A DNA stretch of 15,035 nucleotides from assembly GCA_031430555.1 (NCBI GenBank), contig JANPBQ010000189.1, positions 1-15,035 on the forward strand, given 5' to 3'. This document shows, piece after piece, positions 14,066 through 15,035 of this stretch (position 1 is the stretch's first letter; each line of letters begins with the position of its first letter). A model generated the notes under the pieces. It saw only the letters and a list, made by a program, of their open reading frames with translations. It searched no databases and had not been told where the DNA came from. The translations under genes and the position numbers were made by a program. This stretch comes from UKL13-2 sp031430555. GTDB lineage: Bacteria > Pseudomonadota > Gammaproteobacteria > Burkholderiales > Usitatibacteraceae.

Positions 14066-14407
14066 ATGCATACCGCCCGCCCACTCTCTTCACCTGCCGC
14101 GCCGCTGCTTAGCCTGCCGGATATGTCTCTGGTGACGAGACTCGGCGGCCTGCTAAAAACATTTCTGACCCACCGCAGCCAGAATCTGGTGTCTGAAACG
14201 GCGTCGGGTAGTTTGCCGATTGTGGGACGTGTCGCCACGATTTCCAGCGTTGGAATTATGGTGCCGGCGACCACTGAGGCGATGTCGGCGGACTCTCGTG
14301 CGCAACCTCTCCCACGCGAGATCGCCGTCGCGTCACCGTCCTACGCCGCACGCCGACCAGGCGTGCAAGGCCGCTGGAAATCGACCGACCGCGTCGCCAT
14401 GTATTGA
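14066..14407 (+). CDS. Small hypothetical protein
   Basis: A 113-aa reading frame from the ATG at 14066; a TTG at 14054 would add four residues. I do not recognise a family, and no clear Shine-Dalgarno is visible, which weakens the call. The product is basic and rich in Ser, Ala and Arg. Residues 55-70 (VGRVATISSVGIMVPA) are mildly hydrophobic but weak for a membrane span. The tail PREIAVASPSYAARRP loosely resembles the end of the neighbouring 77-aa protein. A strong GC hairpin begins 3 bp after the TGA stop, which supports a real 3' end. It may share a recent origin or role with its small neighbour, but this is inference. Confidence 0.45.
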   Translation: MHTARPLSSPAAPLLSLPDMSLVTRLGGLLKTFLTHRSQNLVSETASGSLPIVGRVATISSVGIMVPATTEAMSADSRAQPLPREIAVASPSYAARRPGVQGRWKSTDRVAMY

Positions 14408-14409
14408 CC

Positions 14410-14440
14410 CGGGGCGGCCCCATCGATTTTGGCCGCCCCG
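14410..14440. terminator. strong GC hairpin after the 113-aa gene, no T run
   Basis: CGGGGCGGCC (14410-14419) is the exact complement of GGCCGCCCCG (14431-14440), a perfect 10-bp stem around an 11-nt loop. It begins 3 bp after the stop codon. Lacking a T run, it is more likely an mRNA 3' stabiliser or a Rho-assisted stop than a classic intrinsic terminator. Confidence 0.5.
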
Positions 14441-14531
14441 CCGAGTGCAATTGATTTGTCGGCCACCGAAAATCGCAACGATTATTACGGTGGCGGGCGC
14501 CGGGAAATACAAGCACCATCCCTCACATATG

Positions 14532-14548
14532 CCGTGTCAACGACACGG
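14532..14548. repeat. short perfect inverted repeat between convergent small genes
   Basis: CCGTGTC-AAC-GACACGG has 7-bp perfect arms and a 3-nt loop. It lies 38 bp past the stop of the minus-strand secreted-protein gene and may help end that message. No T run follows on either strand. Nothing else is seen in the 178-bp gap apart from the hairpin at 14410. Confidence 0.4.
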
Positions 14549-14585
14549 GTATGCAAGAATTTCCGCCAGATGATTGATGAAATCG

Positions 14586-14975
14586 CTACTTTTTTACGCC
14601 GCTCGCGATTTCCGACGCACTCGCTTTGGAACTTGGTGGCGAGACGGTGGTTCCGGGCGGTGAATGCGCGCCGGCTGCTTCCAGCGGCTTTGACGCCGCC
14701 GGCGTGACTTGCGGCACATAGACGCCGGGATTCGTGCATGGCGGCGTAGCGACAGGGACGGGAACCGGTTTTCCGGAAGCCTTCGTGCTCTTTCGATACC
14801 CGGCTGCCGTCCGATCCATTGAGACACAAAGTTGATAGAGACCTACTTTGTCGCTCCACGCCGATTTCGCGTTGGCCTCCGCGGCCTTGGCTTTCGCCTC
14901 CTCGGTCGCGGGGGGCAGCTTCGCAAAAACACCGGTTGACAACAAGCAGATGATTGCGGCAATGGCGATTCGCAT
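14586..14975 (-). CDS. Small secreted Pro/Ala-rich protein, function unknown
   Basis: A 129-aa protein with a clear Sec signal peptide: MRIAIAAIICLLSTGVFA followed by KLPP, with probable cleavage after Ala18. The mature part begins with an Ala/Lys/Glu-rich helical stretch (20-43, EEAKAKAAEANAKSAW). A short conserved-looking block YQLCVSMDRTAAGYRKS (47-63) follows, and then a low-complexity Pro/Ser/Val tail. Two cysteines (50 and 80) remain after cleavage and could form a disulfide in the periplasm. Small exported proteins of this layout occur in betaproteobacteria, as I recall, but I know no function. The ATG at 14975 has AAGGA five bases upstream. The 60 bp to the window end show no clear promoter. 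Confidence 0.75.
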   Translation of the reverse strand: MRIAIAAIICLLSTGVFAKLPPATEEAKAKAAEANAKSAWSDKVGLYQLCVSMDRTAAGYRKSTKASGKPVPVPVATPPCTNPGVYVPQVTPAASKPLEAAGAHSPPGTTVSPPSSKASASEIASGVKK

Positions 14976-15035
14976 GGGAGTCCTTCACAGTTCGACATCA
15001 AGGCCAGACATTGGCGACTTGATTGTGCTCCCGCG

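Noticed and set aside
1..15035. Mobile element, CRISPR array, toxin-antitoxin or phage-defence system
   Set aside because: No transposase, integrase, regular spacer-repeat pattern or recognisable defence domain was found on either strand; the genes are mostly core metabolism and envelope synthesis.

Overview
The window is about 15 kb of GC-rich, densely coded chromosomal DNA from a Gram-negative bacterium that makes lipopolysaccharide and ubiquinone. Protein style (TolC tail, WaaA/WaaC, UbiB, B12-dependent NrdJ) suggests a betaproteobacterium, but this is inference without database support and no species is claimed. I see no rRNA, tRNA, CRISPR array, transposase, integrase or prophage gene, and no obvious island of foreign composition.

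Left part (1-3636): the 3' end of a tolC-type outer-membrane efflux gene, then a REP-like palindrome in the convergent gap, then waaC-waaA on the minus strand joined by a 4-bp ATGA overlap. These encode heptosyltransferase I and Kdo transferase of the LPS inner core. Divergent from waaC is a WaaE/KdtX-like family 2 glycosyltransferase, probably another core-modifying enzyme.

Middle (3728-7154): a complete rfbBACD (rmlBACD) operon that converts glucose-1-phosphate to dTDP-L-rhamnose. B/A and C/D are each joined by a 4-bp GTGA overlap with a GTG start, and A and C are 9 bp apart. The rhamnosyltransferase that uses the sugar nucleotide is not in the window.

Next (7242-11877): a large adenosylcobalamin-dependent ribonucleotide reductase gene (nrdJ, minus strand), convergent with rfbD and divergent from ubiB (plus strand). 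The nrdJ/ubiB gap holds a perfect FNR/ANR-type palindrome, TTGATGCGCATCAA. It sits about 41 bp upstream of the transcription start predicted for nrdJ from a GACAAT -10 element. This is the best regulatory signal in the window: it predicts low-oxygen activation of an oxygen-independent ribonucleotide reductase.

Right part (11975-15035): a sodium:solute symporter of unknown substrate behind an extended -10 promoter that overlaps a palindrome; two small plus-strand genes of unknown function (77 and about 113 aa), the first followed by a textbook intrinsic terminator and the second by a strong GC hairpin; and a minus-strand gene for a small secreted, Pro/Ala-rich protein. The small genes are the least explained part of the window. 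I did not find a convincing new multi-gene system; most of the window is recognisable housekeeping and envelope genes.
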